NCBI GenBank assembly: GCA_946122785.1
Contig: CAMGYJ010000004.1
Span: forward strand, 56,738,679-56,802,678
Source of the DNA: Linum tenue
Lineage: Eukaryota; Streptophyta; Magnoliopsida; Malpighiales; Linaceae
DNA: 64,000 nucleotides
Direction of reading: 5' to 3'
Position 1 is the first letter of the stretch. Each line of letters opens with the position of its first letter. The notes under the pieces are model-generated. The model worked only from the letters and a program-made list of their open reading frames with translations, had not been told where the DNA came from and made no database searches. This document shows positions 21,310 through 34,639 of this stretch, one piece after another. A program made the translations under genes and the position numbers.

Positions 21310-22610
21310 GATCAAATTAAGAATAGGGTTCTTGTTGTTAACTTATTGTAGCGAAGATTAATCAAACTAGAAACGAAAGCACACCAGTATTGACATGCTA
21401 CGACACAACACCTAACAATGGCCAAGTGTAACCAATGAAAGGGACTGCAGTATGGTGGCACAAGTAATAAATATTGAATCCACGGGTCTCTAGAGTTACT
21501 ATTACTCAGCTTCAGTTCATTATCTAGCAAATTAGATTAAGGATTGATTTACTAAACTACTCTACTAATTACAAGTTGGGAACTCACTTAGGTATGATTC
21601 CTCCTAGCTCGTCAATTAGGTCCAAATTGTAATTCCTATTGGTTGTTTTACTGTTGATTAAACTGCGGAAGATCCTAGATTAGCTTGGAATCTCTTAAGC
21701 TGACCAAGCCCTCTTAGATAGAATACCCGGTTGGCGACTAGCCTTTACCGAGATAGACTGCTAAGGCGATTCACACAGATCTCCACTACTGGGAACGAAT
21801 TCCAATAGAAAGCAGTGAATTGACTGACTCTCATACAATCAACTCACACCTATCAATTGAAGAAGCTCTATCAACCAAATCAGATTCTATCTATCATAGG
21901 TTAAAGCTGAAATCAAGAGAAGATGATCAGGCTTCAATTGACTCAATAAATCATGCCTCAATCGATTATAATCAAACAATATAGCATCCAAAACTTCATA
22001 CAAGAAAGATCCTAACACATGGAACTAGGGTTCCTCAAAATCTAAGTGAAGAGAGGTTACTCCATAGAGAAGAGAGAGACTGCCGAAATCTGATCTAGAT
22101 CTTCAATCTCCATCTCCAAGCTTGATTCCCGAGCTCCAATGGCGAGAAATCGTCCAAAATTGCTCCAAGAATGTTCTCAAGTCGCTCTCTCTCTATAGGG
22201 TTCGTCCCTTGGGTGTTTGGGAACCAAAACCCAGCTCTCTCTTTCCTTTGGCTTGAATCTGCCTCAAAAACCCGATTCTGGGCTAAACACGGTGGAGGAC
22301 ACGGTCGTGTTTTACTTTTGCCCGCCCGTGTTTTGCCCCCACCAGCCCTCACGACACGTCATCGGCAGTAAAAACACTAGCGGGGTCCAGAGACGGGATA
22401 GGCCAAAGACGATTCTTCTTCAGGTCATGCCCGAGTTTCTTCTCCCGAATCGCCAATTGATATCCGATTGACTTGAAACTTGCGTCTATGCCTCCCTTTA
22501 CTCACTAGGAACTGAAATGTGACAAAGGAACACAACCTAGCGTAAAATAGGCCAAAGACGGGATAATGCAAGCTTAAACGATCAAGAAACAGGGGGGAAA
22601 CATGTGCTAA
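21310..22610 (+). repeat. Dispersed repeat family R1, copy 2
   Basis: It matches copy 1 (11750-12560) along most of its length in the same orientation, and the inverted copy at 55745-56468. Shared phrases include CCAATTGATNTCNGATTGAC, TTGAAACTTGCGNCTATGC, TAGGAACTGAAATGTGACA, CTAAGTGAAGAGAGGTTACT and CATAGAGAAGAGAGA. A TATAGGGTTCGTCCCTTGGG phrase lies near 22195. It is non-coding, with a probable retroelement origin. Confidence 0.6.
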
Positions 22611-22861
22611 TATCGAGTCATCAAGTATTTACGTGGTTTCCGTGATCGGTGTGATCAAGACTAGTCCACGGCCGAAGCTATCTACTCTCGTATTAACTTA
22701 GCTTCAATGCAAGTTCGAGATACAACTATATATATGTCTCCTAACCCTAACCGAGATAGAGAGGGATCGAGCAAAGTAGGGCTACGCTAGACTAAGCCTA
22801 CAACTTCTAGTATTCAAAGTACAATGGGCTAAAAGCCTATACGTAAATCCATAACTCAACA
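22600..22861 (-). mobile_element. Ty1/copia LTR, truncated, minus orientation
   Basis: On the minus strand it starts TGTTGAGTTATGGATTTACG at 22861, a typical copia LTR start. It then has CCCATTGTAC, a TATATATAGTTG box (about 22732-22718), CGGCCGTGGACTAGTC and ATCACGGAAACCACGTAAAT, the characteristic inner-end phrases. It joins the R1 repeat at about 22600 without a clear LTR 3' end. Confidence 0.6.
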
Positions 22862-23464
22862 CTTGTTCGCCGATGAAGAATCGTATGTTTCGAATCGAGG
22901 AGCTCCCTCGACTTGCAAGGTGTTAAGATGAGAACTCGTTGATGTTGTTACTCTATTTAAGTACTACAGGTAACAATTTTACATACCTCTAGAGAAGCAG
23001 ACGATACGAAAGGGATATCGTACAACACTAGGAAGAAGATAAGTTGAATGTGGTATATGGTATATCCTCTAGGAATTGAGTATGGATTTCAACGATGAGG
23101 TATTGACGGTGATAAAAATGGTGGCTAGTCAAAGGTCTAGAGTCGAATTTAAGGCTCTAGGGGGGGTCTTTTTGGCCTTTTCGATCTTTATTTTAGTGTT
23201 AGGATGGAGGGAATTTCAGACTTTAGATGAAATTCGATAAAATGAGGGATTTAGGCAAAATTTTGCATCCAAATCCCTCATCAAATGGGCATCTAGAATT
23301 TGTGAGGGATTTGACTTCCTCACTTGATGGTGTAAAATTTTTAAGGATTTAAGAATCTAGATTGCTTATACATTCTGAGAGAAAATTCACTCACCTTATG
23401 GGGCCAGGAATCCTATTCCATCTTCTTTTTCGTATAGAAAAAGGATGTTTCTTTAGTGACCTTG
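22862..23464. other. Intergenic, possible decayed TIR element
   Basis: Between 23205 and 23345 the phrases GAGGGATTTAGGC, AAATTTTGCATCC and GTGAGGGATTTG recall the GAGGGATTTGTGAG interior of the 13350-14467 element, so a short relative may be here. Ends were not found. Confidence 0.3.
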
Positions 23465-23760
23465 GAGGGACGAGTGATACGAGCACGAAACCGGTGCGCG
23501 TAGTTATCAAAGTTACGAGTTAAGAACAAGAATAAGAAATAGGGATAAGGCGGAATTGAAGTGCAATCTCGCACCTGGGAAAAGGCTCTATTAATAATAG
23601 TAGAATCTCAACCATAATCAAGGGGAAAACTCGATTTTATCATATAAAGAATTCACAAGTCTAAAACTCAATGAACCAAGATAATATCACTATTTTTCAA
23701 AATCAAAAACTCGTGTTTAATCCTTTATATAGGATAAGGAAATAACAAACTCGTCCAAAC
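23465..23760. repeat. Dispersed repeat family R2, copy 1
   Basis: It contains the phrase CTCGCACCTGGGAAAAGGCTC followed by a CAACCATAATCAAGGGG phrase and a string of Asn-like AAC/CAA words. The same order occurs at 46740-46830 and 50280-50400. The family is unknown; perhaps the leader of an LTR element. Confidence 0.4.
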
Positions 23761-23887
23761 ACATAATAGGAAAGAAATAGTCCCGGGGTCTGAGCTTGTA
23801 TGGGGTAAGTTAGTATTCCTAAACATAGCTTCCTTCTTTTGTTGATTGTGATGGAACAACTCTATACAAAAGATAAGTTGGCTATTT

Positions 23888-23903
23888 GGGGGGGGGGGGG
23901 GGG
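23888..23903. repeat. G16 homopolymer
   Basis: An uninterrupted run of sixteen G on the plus strand, a candidate for length variation or assembly error. Confidence 0.85.
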
Positions 23904-24419
23904 ACAGCATGTGTGCTATGTCCACTTGTCCAGAAGGACTAAAAAGCATTAAAAATTTTCTTGTTCTTTCACAGTCTATATGCTTCCAAATTGTTTGATA
24001 GATTTTCCCCAATTCCTACTTATCTTGATTGGGTGTCAACAATGTTATGGTGGGCTATACAGTTTTTGAAAGGAACCAGTAGCAGGAGAAGGTAAGGGAA
24101 ACTCTTTTGGTCCATGGTGTTGAGCTTTGTTTAAAATGAGCGTTGTCGACGATGCTAGAGAGAAAGTTATTTGTTAACCTCAGTTTAGATGATGTTCAAA
24201 ATCCGTTCAGAAATTAGAAGTTTGACAAATAGTAGAGCCGAGGCTACATGATTTTGTAATTTTTTTTTGTATTTTTTTCGTTGAATCGGTTTCCTCTTTC
24301 TCATTAAAGCCAAAAACAGATACAACGAAATTGGGCCCAGCCCAAGCAAGAACGGAGAACATCACTCTCCTATTCTCAGAACAAACAACCAAAAAATAGA
24401 GACCTACACTACATCAGCC

Positions 24420-27400
24420 ATCAGCCCTCAAATCAACCCTAATGCCTGCAAATCACTTGTCGTAGGAACATTACAAGTACTAAGGAATCTTAAATCATGC
24501 AGAATAGCATTTTCCACCACCACTGTACTACGAGGAGCATTCCCATAAAGTCGCTTACACCTTTCTTTCCATATGCTGGAAACACAGAAGCACCAGAGTC
24601 ATCCCATCATTCTCCCCGCTGCTATCTTCTGTGATCTAAGCTGACATGCAGCAGGAACTGTGTCCAGCCATGTACCTCGACACCACTGCGTGCAGCGGAG
24701 GATTCCTAGCAGTTCCTACGAAAAAACACACTGGAAAAACAAATGGCCCCTTGATTCAGGACTAGAGTTGCATAGAACACAAGTTCCATCAACCAATTAC
24801 CCCATTTGAGTAGCTTGTCCCTCGTTACTATAGTGTCCTGCAAAACCAACCAAGTAATAAAACTAGGTCCAGGGATATACCCCTTCCCCCAAACTAGTTT
24901 ATCCCACGATACCACGGGCCACTTCTTCCTAAGAGATTCCCAAATCACTCTTATAGTAAAGCCCTTCATCGGAGTACCATCCCAGCAAAGAGAGGCCCCA
25001 TGCTCTGAAAAATGAGACTGGACAGAAGAACAAACTTTGATTATTCGTCTCCAAGCCCACGAACTACTAGAAGAGGACCTTATTATCCAAATGCTACCAG
25101 TTTTCACCCTATACTGCATATTCCAAGCAACCCAAATAGTCCCGCTTTGCATTAGGAGTAGCCATTAGGGATGAACATGGGTCGGGTGGGTCGGTTTTAG
25201 GCTAATTTGACCACCCGACCCTTATATGTCGGTTTTGATAAATCTCAACCCAAACCCACCCGAAAATTTTAAGACTCTATCGGGTTTAGTATACACTGGG
25301 TCGGTTTGGATATTGATCAACCCGACAAAATTCGACCCACTATAACTTATCGCTGAGGAAGACTTTCAAAAGAGACCCGACATATTTTAGCACAGCGGTG
25401 GGTGGAAAAGGACCAGATCTGAAGTTAGAGGTGACATTTGAACTTGGAAGGAGAAGAAAATCGGAGAAAAGGCCAACGATAGGGAGGTTATGAGAAAACA
25501 TGCAGTCTTAGAAGCGGAAACACAGATCGACTCTCGAGAATAATCAAGGGTCGTCGAGTGGTGGAAGCATATCGTGGTTGCTTGCTTCAAGTTGCCATAG
25601 CCGTCGCCGAAAGAGAGGGTATGATTCTGAAAATTGAGAGACGCATGCAAGACAAAGCTAATCAGATTAAGCTTTAATCATTGAGGGGCTGCAAATAATG
25701 GTGGATGAAAATTAAAAAATGGATATTATTGATGAAGATGTAAAGATGGAATTGCAAAAGAGGAGAAGCAGAGATGGACTTGAGCTTCAGCGGCCGCCAA
25801 GAGAGAGAAGCAAATTAGGTTTGGGCGTTTGGTCTTTGGGAACTTAAAACACCATTTTATATCCATTATTCTAGCCGTAAAATGGATACCTAGTCGGGTT
25901 GGGTTTTGCGGGTTTGACAAACTGGAACCCTAACCCACCCATGGAAAATTAAATCACCCAAAATCAAACCCTTACCCACCTGCAAGTTTGATTTTCTTAC
26001 CTATTTTCGGGTGGGTCGGGTTGGGTTGCTCGGGTGGGTCGGTTTTCGGGTTACTTTGTTCACCCCTAGTAGCCATATCTGCCTTGTTGTGAAAACCTCA
26101 TTCCATGTAAAGAGTTCCTTTAATCCCAAACCTCTTTCCTTCCGAGGTCGTGCTATTCTATCCCAACCAACTTTAGCTCTGCCCTCCTCACCTCCATGCC
26201 ACAGAAAGTCAATACAAAATTTGTGCACCCTCTTAAGAACACTCTTTGGTAACAGAAAAACTTGCATCCAAAACTGTAGAACACACATCACCACAGTGGA
26301 TAGCAGCTGTAATCTTCCTGCATAGCTGAGTTTTTTCACTTTCCAGTTCTTAATCTTCTGAGTAATCCTCTCTAGTGCATTAGTTTTAAAATCCACAGAA
26401 CACCCCCAAAATACACTTCACACTTCCTAGGATTATATTGCAATCCAGATAATTCATAAAACTCATTAAGTACCCTCTATACAGCAACAATAGCCCTAGC
26501 AGACCCCTCAGAGAAAATCAACAGGTCATCAGCAAAGCTTAAGTGGGTAAGACCCACTTTTTTGCACAGTGGGTGATATGGAATAAGTCCAGAAGCACCA
26601 ACAGCATTAGAAGCATAGATAAACCTTCCATTGCAATAGTAAAGAGGTAGGGTGACAGGGGATCCCTCTGTCTCACCCCCTCTTTGCACCAAAATACCCA
26701 CACAACCCACCATTCACACATATACTGAACCTAGCTGTTTTCACACATAGTGAAATCCATTTACATAAGGGTGCAGGGAACCCCATTATATCCAACATCA
26801 AAAACAAATATTCCCAATTTACCAAATCAAAAGCCTTCATTAAATCCACTTTTATAGCACAACGTGAAGATAACTGTTTTCTATGATAACCACTCACCAT
26901 TTCCTTAGTCATGAGTATATTGTCCACACTACTTCTACCCTCAATAAAGGCAGACTGGTTACCACTAATAACCGTAGGAAGGACTTTTTTCAACCTGTTA
27001 GCTAGTAGTTTAGCAATTATCTTGTATAACAGATTAATGCACGAGATTGGTCTAAAGTCCTTCAAAGCACAGACAGAGGGAATTTTAGGCAATAATGTAA
27101 TGGCAGTAGAATTAACACTACCTGGCAACCTCCCATACTGAAAAAAGTCCAATACAGCTGCATTAAAATCACCCCCAATTATTGGTCATGTTTTCCTATA
27201 AAAACCCACTGATAAACTATCAGGTCCTGTCGCTTTATGAGGATCCATGTGCATCATCACCCTTTTGACATCATCTGCAATGAAATCAGAACTCAGAAAC
27301 TGTTTCTCCTCCTCACTTAGCCTCTTCTGAATAAGATTATCCAATTTCACTATGTCAGGATGAACATTCGGGTCCACCCTATCAAACATGAATTTATAGA

Positions 27401-27620
27401 ACCTAACCGCTTCGTCAGCTATCTGATCACTTTCAAACAACTCATCGCCATTTTCTGTGACCAACTTCCTTATTGCTTTCTTTGCATTACGTAATTTCAC
27501 AGCTTGGTGGAAGAATCCTGTACAACGCTCACCTAGAGACAACCAATTGATCCTGGATTTCTGCTTATACATGCTCTCCTCTGCTTTCCTAAGCTCAAAT
27601 AAACGAGCCTCCAGAAGCAC
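24420..27620 (-). pseudogene. LINE ORF2: reverse transcriptase and zf-RVT region, disrupted
   Basis: Motifs appear in order on the minus strand: the linker after the endonuclease with SRINWLSLGERCTGFFHQ; DPHKATGPDSLSVGFY; DFRPISCINLLYKIIAKLLA; LPTVISGNQSAFIEGRS; CAIKVDLMKAFDLVNWEYL; RQRDPLSPYLFTIAMEGL; HLSFADDLLIF (the FADD form of the catalytic box). Downstream are KIKNWKVKKLSYAGRLQLL and a zf-RVT section with WDKLVWGKGYIPGPSF. It lacks an RNase H domain before the 3' UTR. Defects are an in-frame TGA at 27188, several frameshifts near 26500-26700, and the hAT-like insertion. It is not functional. Confidence 0.9.
25166..26068. mobile_element. hAT-like element B, 903 bp, GGGTCGGGTGGG repeats
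   Basis: The ends are TAGGGATGAACATGGGTC and the complement of TAGGGGTGAACAAAG. A perfect 8 bp duplication GTAGCCAT lies at 25158-25165 and 26069-26076. Dense GGGTCGGGT and CCCACCCGA words fill about 150 bp at each end. The centre (25330-25860) is not repetitive and has no transposase. It is inserted in the LINE ORF2 pseudogene. Confidence 0.9.
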
Positions 27621-27691
27621 AACCTCTTGGAATACTTGTCCCCAGGCTCATCAAACGCTTTAAGCTATGCATTATTCGATTTTGTAATTTT

Positions 27692-29369
27692 GTTTATATA
27701 CTGGTTTTGTAATTTTTGAGAGGATCCTTGATTATAAGGGTGTCTGGAGCTTGATGTAATTTTTGATTAATCATTGAAATGTTTTTTCGGTAAATATTTT
27801 TGATTAATCATTGAATATTATTTTGGGTAAGCACCCGTATTCAAATATTGGTGCTAGATAAACAGATATAGTATGGCAGTCTAATATTGAAAGTTTGTAA
27901 ATTACTATCAAACAAGTTACATTCAGTTTTAACTTTTAAGTGGTAGGGGCACACCTCAACTTGAGCGGGCATATGCTTTCAGGGTTTCTCTAATTGGGTA
28001 AACCTGAAAATAGTGGAAATTTGGGTACCACACACACAACTCGACATAACCCAATGGTTTTGAAAAAAGATGAATAAAGCAATGTCTTAGAAATTCTATC
28101 CATTGGGTTCTATATGAAATATTGGATATGAATCAAAGTTAGCATGCAATTTTAGTGATAGAAAACGGTTGAATCACAATAAAATCATGATTTTAGTATA
28201 AAATACTCTATCACTGATTTTTCTAGTAACATCTTGTACGAGTTCACAATTATTCGGATAGAGTATAAACAATGTGCATTACATTATGCATTTTGGCTAT
28301 ATTTTATTATATTAATATCAATTATAAATTATTGCAAATATTTTTTTCTTAATTTGAATAAATAAATTATCAACTTTAATGATAAATGTTTACCAATTGT
28401 TACTTAACATATACAAACTATTTATAAACATCTACAAATTGAAACTGAGGTGCAGCATACGTAGACATGTGGCATTCTCATTCAGTATAATACGATTTTC
28501 GATAATATCTCAAATACCGGTACCAAACTTCCAGCCCTAAACATGCCATAAGTTTAATTTAACTATTATCTACAAACTTTATTTTATTCAAAGTCGTCAG
28601 GGTCAACTAATAAATAAAATCATTAAAACCTGTTCTTTGGAAGTACATTGCCCTTGTGTGGAGAAAAGATTGGACAGGAAGGATGCTCAATATTATTGCA
28701 TTTTCATTCATCTCAGATGGCGACTATATGTATGTATTTATGTATATCCGCGGGGTAAAATCAAGAGAAAGGACAAGAATGATATTTGACTTCCGCTCTC
28801 AAATGTTTATTCTACAATGGTCCGTGACATCGACCAGGGGCAACCTTTCCATTGAATTTTTTTATGGTCCCTTTCTATTGTATTTGTATTTGAATGATGC
28901 AACTATTTTAATTTTCAAATGTAGTTAGAAATACCATTTCATTTTGTATAAGTACTTAGTATTTTTTAGGATAGATAAACATTATTCTTCGATTTCTTAA
29001 ACATTTTGTCAGGGTCATCACTTCATTTGGTTCAGAACTTCTTTTATTGTGCGTTTTTTAGTCTTTAGAACGGTTTCTCAAACCGCACCATTTGTAGCCT
29101 AATTTGTGTAGACTTTTGTTTTAGAAGGATGTAAGGGAGTTGGGTTGCCATTTCTTTTCTAGTTTTGTTTTATCTTTGATATTTCTAGAGACAAAAAAGA
29201 AAAAAACATTATCTTCCAATTTCGTTAGTAATATAAATCAATGGAGCCCTAATATTAGCTCTACAAAATTTAACATCTTAATAATCTCCAGTAGTACTAC
29301 AAAACCAATTTGAAATAACTAGTTACCTCTCGAATCCATAAATCTCATCTATTTATGACCATTTATCTA
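27692..29369. other. AT-rich intergenic stretch
   Basis: There is a small local duplication TTTTTGATTAATCATTGAA (27758 and 27798). The ORF at 28656-28928 has no recognisable motif. Nothing else was seen. Confidence 0.45.
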
Positions 29370-29378
29370 TAGACTATA

Positions 29379-31028
<1,650 letters not shown>

Positions 31029-31119
31029 TAGACTATAGTAATGGATAGTACCTTACAATATATCATAATTGGTTATTTATAAAATTAGCCTACATGAATG
31101 AAACCAAATCAAGTACAAA

Positions 31120-32230
31120 GGGCTAAGATTAGGTGACTAGGGGGGTCCCTTAGTCATGTGACTAAGTGAATCTCAGCTCTTCCACATCATTAAAATCCAA
31201 TGGTCCTGATTAATCCAATTTAATGAAGGGTAATGTAGTAATTTAATTATTTAATTATTATTTACCAATTAAAATAAATAAAAATTCAGCCCCGATCCTT
31301 TCCCTTCTCCGCGCGGCCTGCGTTTTTTTCCCCAGAGACTCCCGAACCTTCCCGCCGGCCGATCCTTCACTCCTGTGGCGTGTAATTCGCCGGCGGCCCA
31401 TTTTTCCCGGGACGGCGCCATAATTCCCCTTCCTTTGAGAATATATCCCACGAGAGAGAGAGAGAGAGAGAGAGATTCTGGTCGGAAAATTTTCTGGCCG
31501 GAATTTTTTTTTCCGACGACCATCATGGACGGAGAAGAATTTTCCGGCGACAATGCCAATTTTGTGATGTTTGTTGACATATTTTGTAATGTTTGTACGC
31601 TTTGTTATTTTGTAATGTTCGTAAACTTTGTTATTTTTGTGCACCATGTTTGTCATTTTTGTCCACCATGTTCGTACTGTTTGTATGTCTAAAAAACACC
31701 CGGGTTGACTTTGGGAAGGAGCCCCTCTATATAGGGATGGAGCCTCCAAAGTCAACCGGGGAGATTTTTCCCGTTCGTATGGATTGTCGGTCTAGTTTGT
31801 CATTTTTGTCCACCATGTTCGTACTGTTTGTATGTCTAAAAAAACACTCGGGTTGACTTTGGGAAGGAGCCCCTCTATATAGGGATGGAGCCTCAAAAGT
31901 CAACCCGGTTGTTTTTTCTTTTTGTATGGTTTGTATTGTTTGTCGGTCTAGTTTGTATTGTTTGTACAGTTCATACGTTTGTAATGTTTGTAAATCTGTT
32001 TGTATGTTTTGTCGCTCTAGTTTGTACTGTTCGTATGTTTGTATGGTTTGTACTGATTGTAAATCCGGTTTGTATACTTCGTAATTTTTCATAATACCCA
32101 AACTACCCCTGCCCTTAATTAAATAGCCCTTCCCACTTTTTAACCATTGGATTGAGGTGTCCATAATCTAATGGTTAGGAGAGGCTTAGTCAAGTGACTA
32201 AATACCCCCTTAGTCACCAGATCCGCACTC
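31120..32230. mobile_element. Mutator-like element, copy 2, 1111 bp
   Basis: It has the same ends and order of internal blocks as copy 1. The left end is GGGCTAAGATTAGGTGACTA and the right end is AGTCACCAGATCCGCACTC. It has its own perfect 9 bp duplication AAGTACAAA (31111-31119 and 32231-32239), so it is an independent insertion and not a segmental duplicate. It carries (GA)12 (31452-31475), two foldbacks (31691-31769 with one decayed arm, 31838-31917) and a shorter TTTGTA tract. Confidence 0.9.
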
Positions 32231-32239
32231 AAGTACAAA

Positions 32240-32744
32240 CTCGCGGTCCTCGGAGACACGTTGGTGGTTGTGGAATTGTGGATCCATGGACCCCATTTAC
32301 AAATTGAAACCACATTGAAAAACACATCCCTAGACCCCTTGCACCCATCTGAAAGATTTTCATGGAGAAGGTGGTTTGGATGATCAATTGATAAAGAGAT
32401 AATTTGATTAATTATCTCATTTTACAAAATGAGTCAATTTGAATTGTTTGCCATCACTCCAGACAATTGTGATTGCATCAAAATGAGTAAATTTGGAATT
32501 CTTTAGGCATAATTGCTTCATCCAAATTGTGTTGCCAAACGGATCCATTTGGCCAGATTGTCTCAAAACGAAACAATTGGATCAAATTAATCCGTTAGAA
32601 CTCTTCATCCAAACGACCCCTAAATACTTCTTGGCACCATTAAATTATATCATTGGCCACCAATGTCAGGTCGGCGGGTTTATACCAACAAAAATAATTA
32701 ATTAGGTGCCTTCTAGTTACTTTTAGGTAATATCCATATATGGA
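32240..32744. mobile_element. Intergenic with a short TIR element at about 32370-32623
   Basis: The ends GGTGGTTTGGATGA and TCATCCAAACGACCCC pair, and the interior has CAATTGATAA/TCAATTTG words in both orientations. The TIR is shared with 13350-14467, so this looks like a short relative. The target duplication is not clear. Confidence 0.5.
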
Positions 32745-32886
32745 GTAAATTGCAAGTTTGGTCATTGTGGTCGCTAAAAATTTCACGTTTCGTCACTTAA
32801 ATTATTTTATATTATTCGTGGTCACTATGATTAACTCAACGGTTCAAGTTCTGTCACTCTCCTATAGTCTCTTTTAAGTTTATCTG

Positions 32887-33657
32887 TAGGGGTGTACATG
32901 GGTCGGGTGGTCCGGGTTTAGGCATTTTAATCATCCGACCCATGCACTACGGTTTGGGAAATATTAAACCCAAACCCACCCAAAAAAATCTAAACCCTAC
33001 GGTTTGTTTCTAATTGGGTTGGGTCGGGTTGGCGATATTTTTAAGTAAAAACCCAACCCAACACAAAATATGTAATTATTCTACATCATAAAAATATTTT
33101 ATAACAAATTAAAAATTCAAACGAATAAACCGAGGTGAAAGGTATCAAAATTCACAAATATTGTTTGAATTTTAATAAAACTTGATTTACTTCAACTTAT
33201 GTCTAGTTTTTTTCACGACATGTGTTGAAATAGGCTAAAAAGGTTACAAATGAACGCATCCATAATATGATATTCTTTTAAAATTGTACACAAGAAAAAA
33301 AAAAATACGTGAATCATAGCTATATTAAATATATGTCTAAACTTTAAGTCGAATAATGCGTTAGATTAGTGAGACTTTAAGAGAAAAACATGGCGAAATA
33401 TCTTAATTTTCTCATAAGTATGACTATATACGGCATAAATATTTTTTTGGATACGAACTCATACCAATAATTGGAACACGGGTTGGGTCGGGTTCTACGG
33501 GTTGTGTAATCCAAAATCCAAACCCAACCCAAAAGAGGCGGGTTGTACAAAAGAAAACCCTCACCCAACCCAAAACCTTCGATTTAGCGATAAATACGGG
33601 TGGGTTGGATCGGGTTGGACGGGTGGGTCGGTTTGCGGGTGTGTTTGTTCACCCCTA
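32887..33657. mobile_element. hAT-like element C, 771 bp, GGGTCGGGT repeats
   Basis: The ends are TAGGGGTGTACATGGGTCGG and the complement of TAGGGGTGAACAAAC. A perfect 8 bp duplication TTTATCTG lies at 32879-32886 and 33658-33665. It has the same repeat vocabulary as element B (GGGTCGGGT, CCCAACCCA), so B and C are the closest pair of the set. The centre is AT-rich and non-coding. It is inserted in the left arm of the Mutator-like element. Confidence 0.9.
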
Positions 33658-34639
33658 TTTATCTGATGTGCAGTCAACTCTAATAGTTGATCATTACTTG
33701 AATGAACGACGTGACAATTAAAAATAAATAATAAATAAAATTTAAACTTATACAAATTTCACCTCAATTCAAAACTATTACAAAGAAAAATTAATTTTCT
33801 ATATTCCCCAAACACCCAACCTAGCTAGCTATCCTCCACCACCTTCGTGTCATTCCAATTGCCTCACTCCGAGCCCCTTGCCAATGTAGCCGTAACTCCT
33901 CCTGATAGGAATCATTGCTCTGTCCAAACAACTCATTCTCGGATTTTTTCTCTAAATACAAGTAAAAATTAAAAATAAATTCCTACAATACACAAGTGTT
34001 ATAAATTTTTTCCAAAATGCCAAAGTTTGGCAGAGGTCGAGTCTAAGAAACTCGAACTGCAACCGGATCGATTGCCACATCATCGATCCATATGCGTCGA
34101 GTGCAAGGACCACGATTGGCTAACCCGACGATGCGGATCGAGTGTAAGAAAGTCGATCAACGTGAATCGATGCAACGGGACTCGATTCAGTTGATACATA
34201 TCGATGATGTTGTACTCCCTTCACCCTTGATCGAGTGTGCGAAAATCGATCCAGTTTGTTCGATTCCCTCTACAGGGAACTATGGGTGACACAGATTGAG
34301 TGTAAAAAACTTGGTGTAAGTGGATCGACGCCTTGGGACTCGATCCAGTTGATACAGATAGATGACGTTGGAAGCGGTTCACCGTAGATCGAGTGTCCAA
34401 AACTCGATCTTGCCCATTCGATTTGCCCTGCCCCAAACTGAGATTGACAAGGATCGAAAGCAGCAGACTCGAGATAGTAGTTCGAGTTTCCTTCACTCGA
34501 TCCACTACCACCCACAGAACCTATAAATATCCCCTCCCACCTCATTCCACCAAAACTCACACCAATCCACTCTTTTTCCTCATGTTTTCAAATGCGATAT
34601 TATTATTTTAATTTTTTCCTAAAATAATTAAGAGTCTTT

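Larger units (their letters stand above)
24264..27677 (-). mobile_element. 5'-truncated L1-type LINE with 14 bp target duplication
   Basis: GATTTTGTAATTTT flanks the element at 24250-24263 and 27678-27691. On the minus strand it starts inside ORF2 (LEARLFELRKAEESMYKQKS) and ends in a 3' UTR with TGTATCTGTTTTTGGC and an A-rich tail. Truncation at the 5' end and a variable-length duplication are what target-primed reverse transcription leaves. The insertion at 25166-26068 splits its C-terminal region. Confidence 0.85.
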
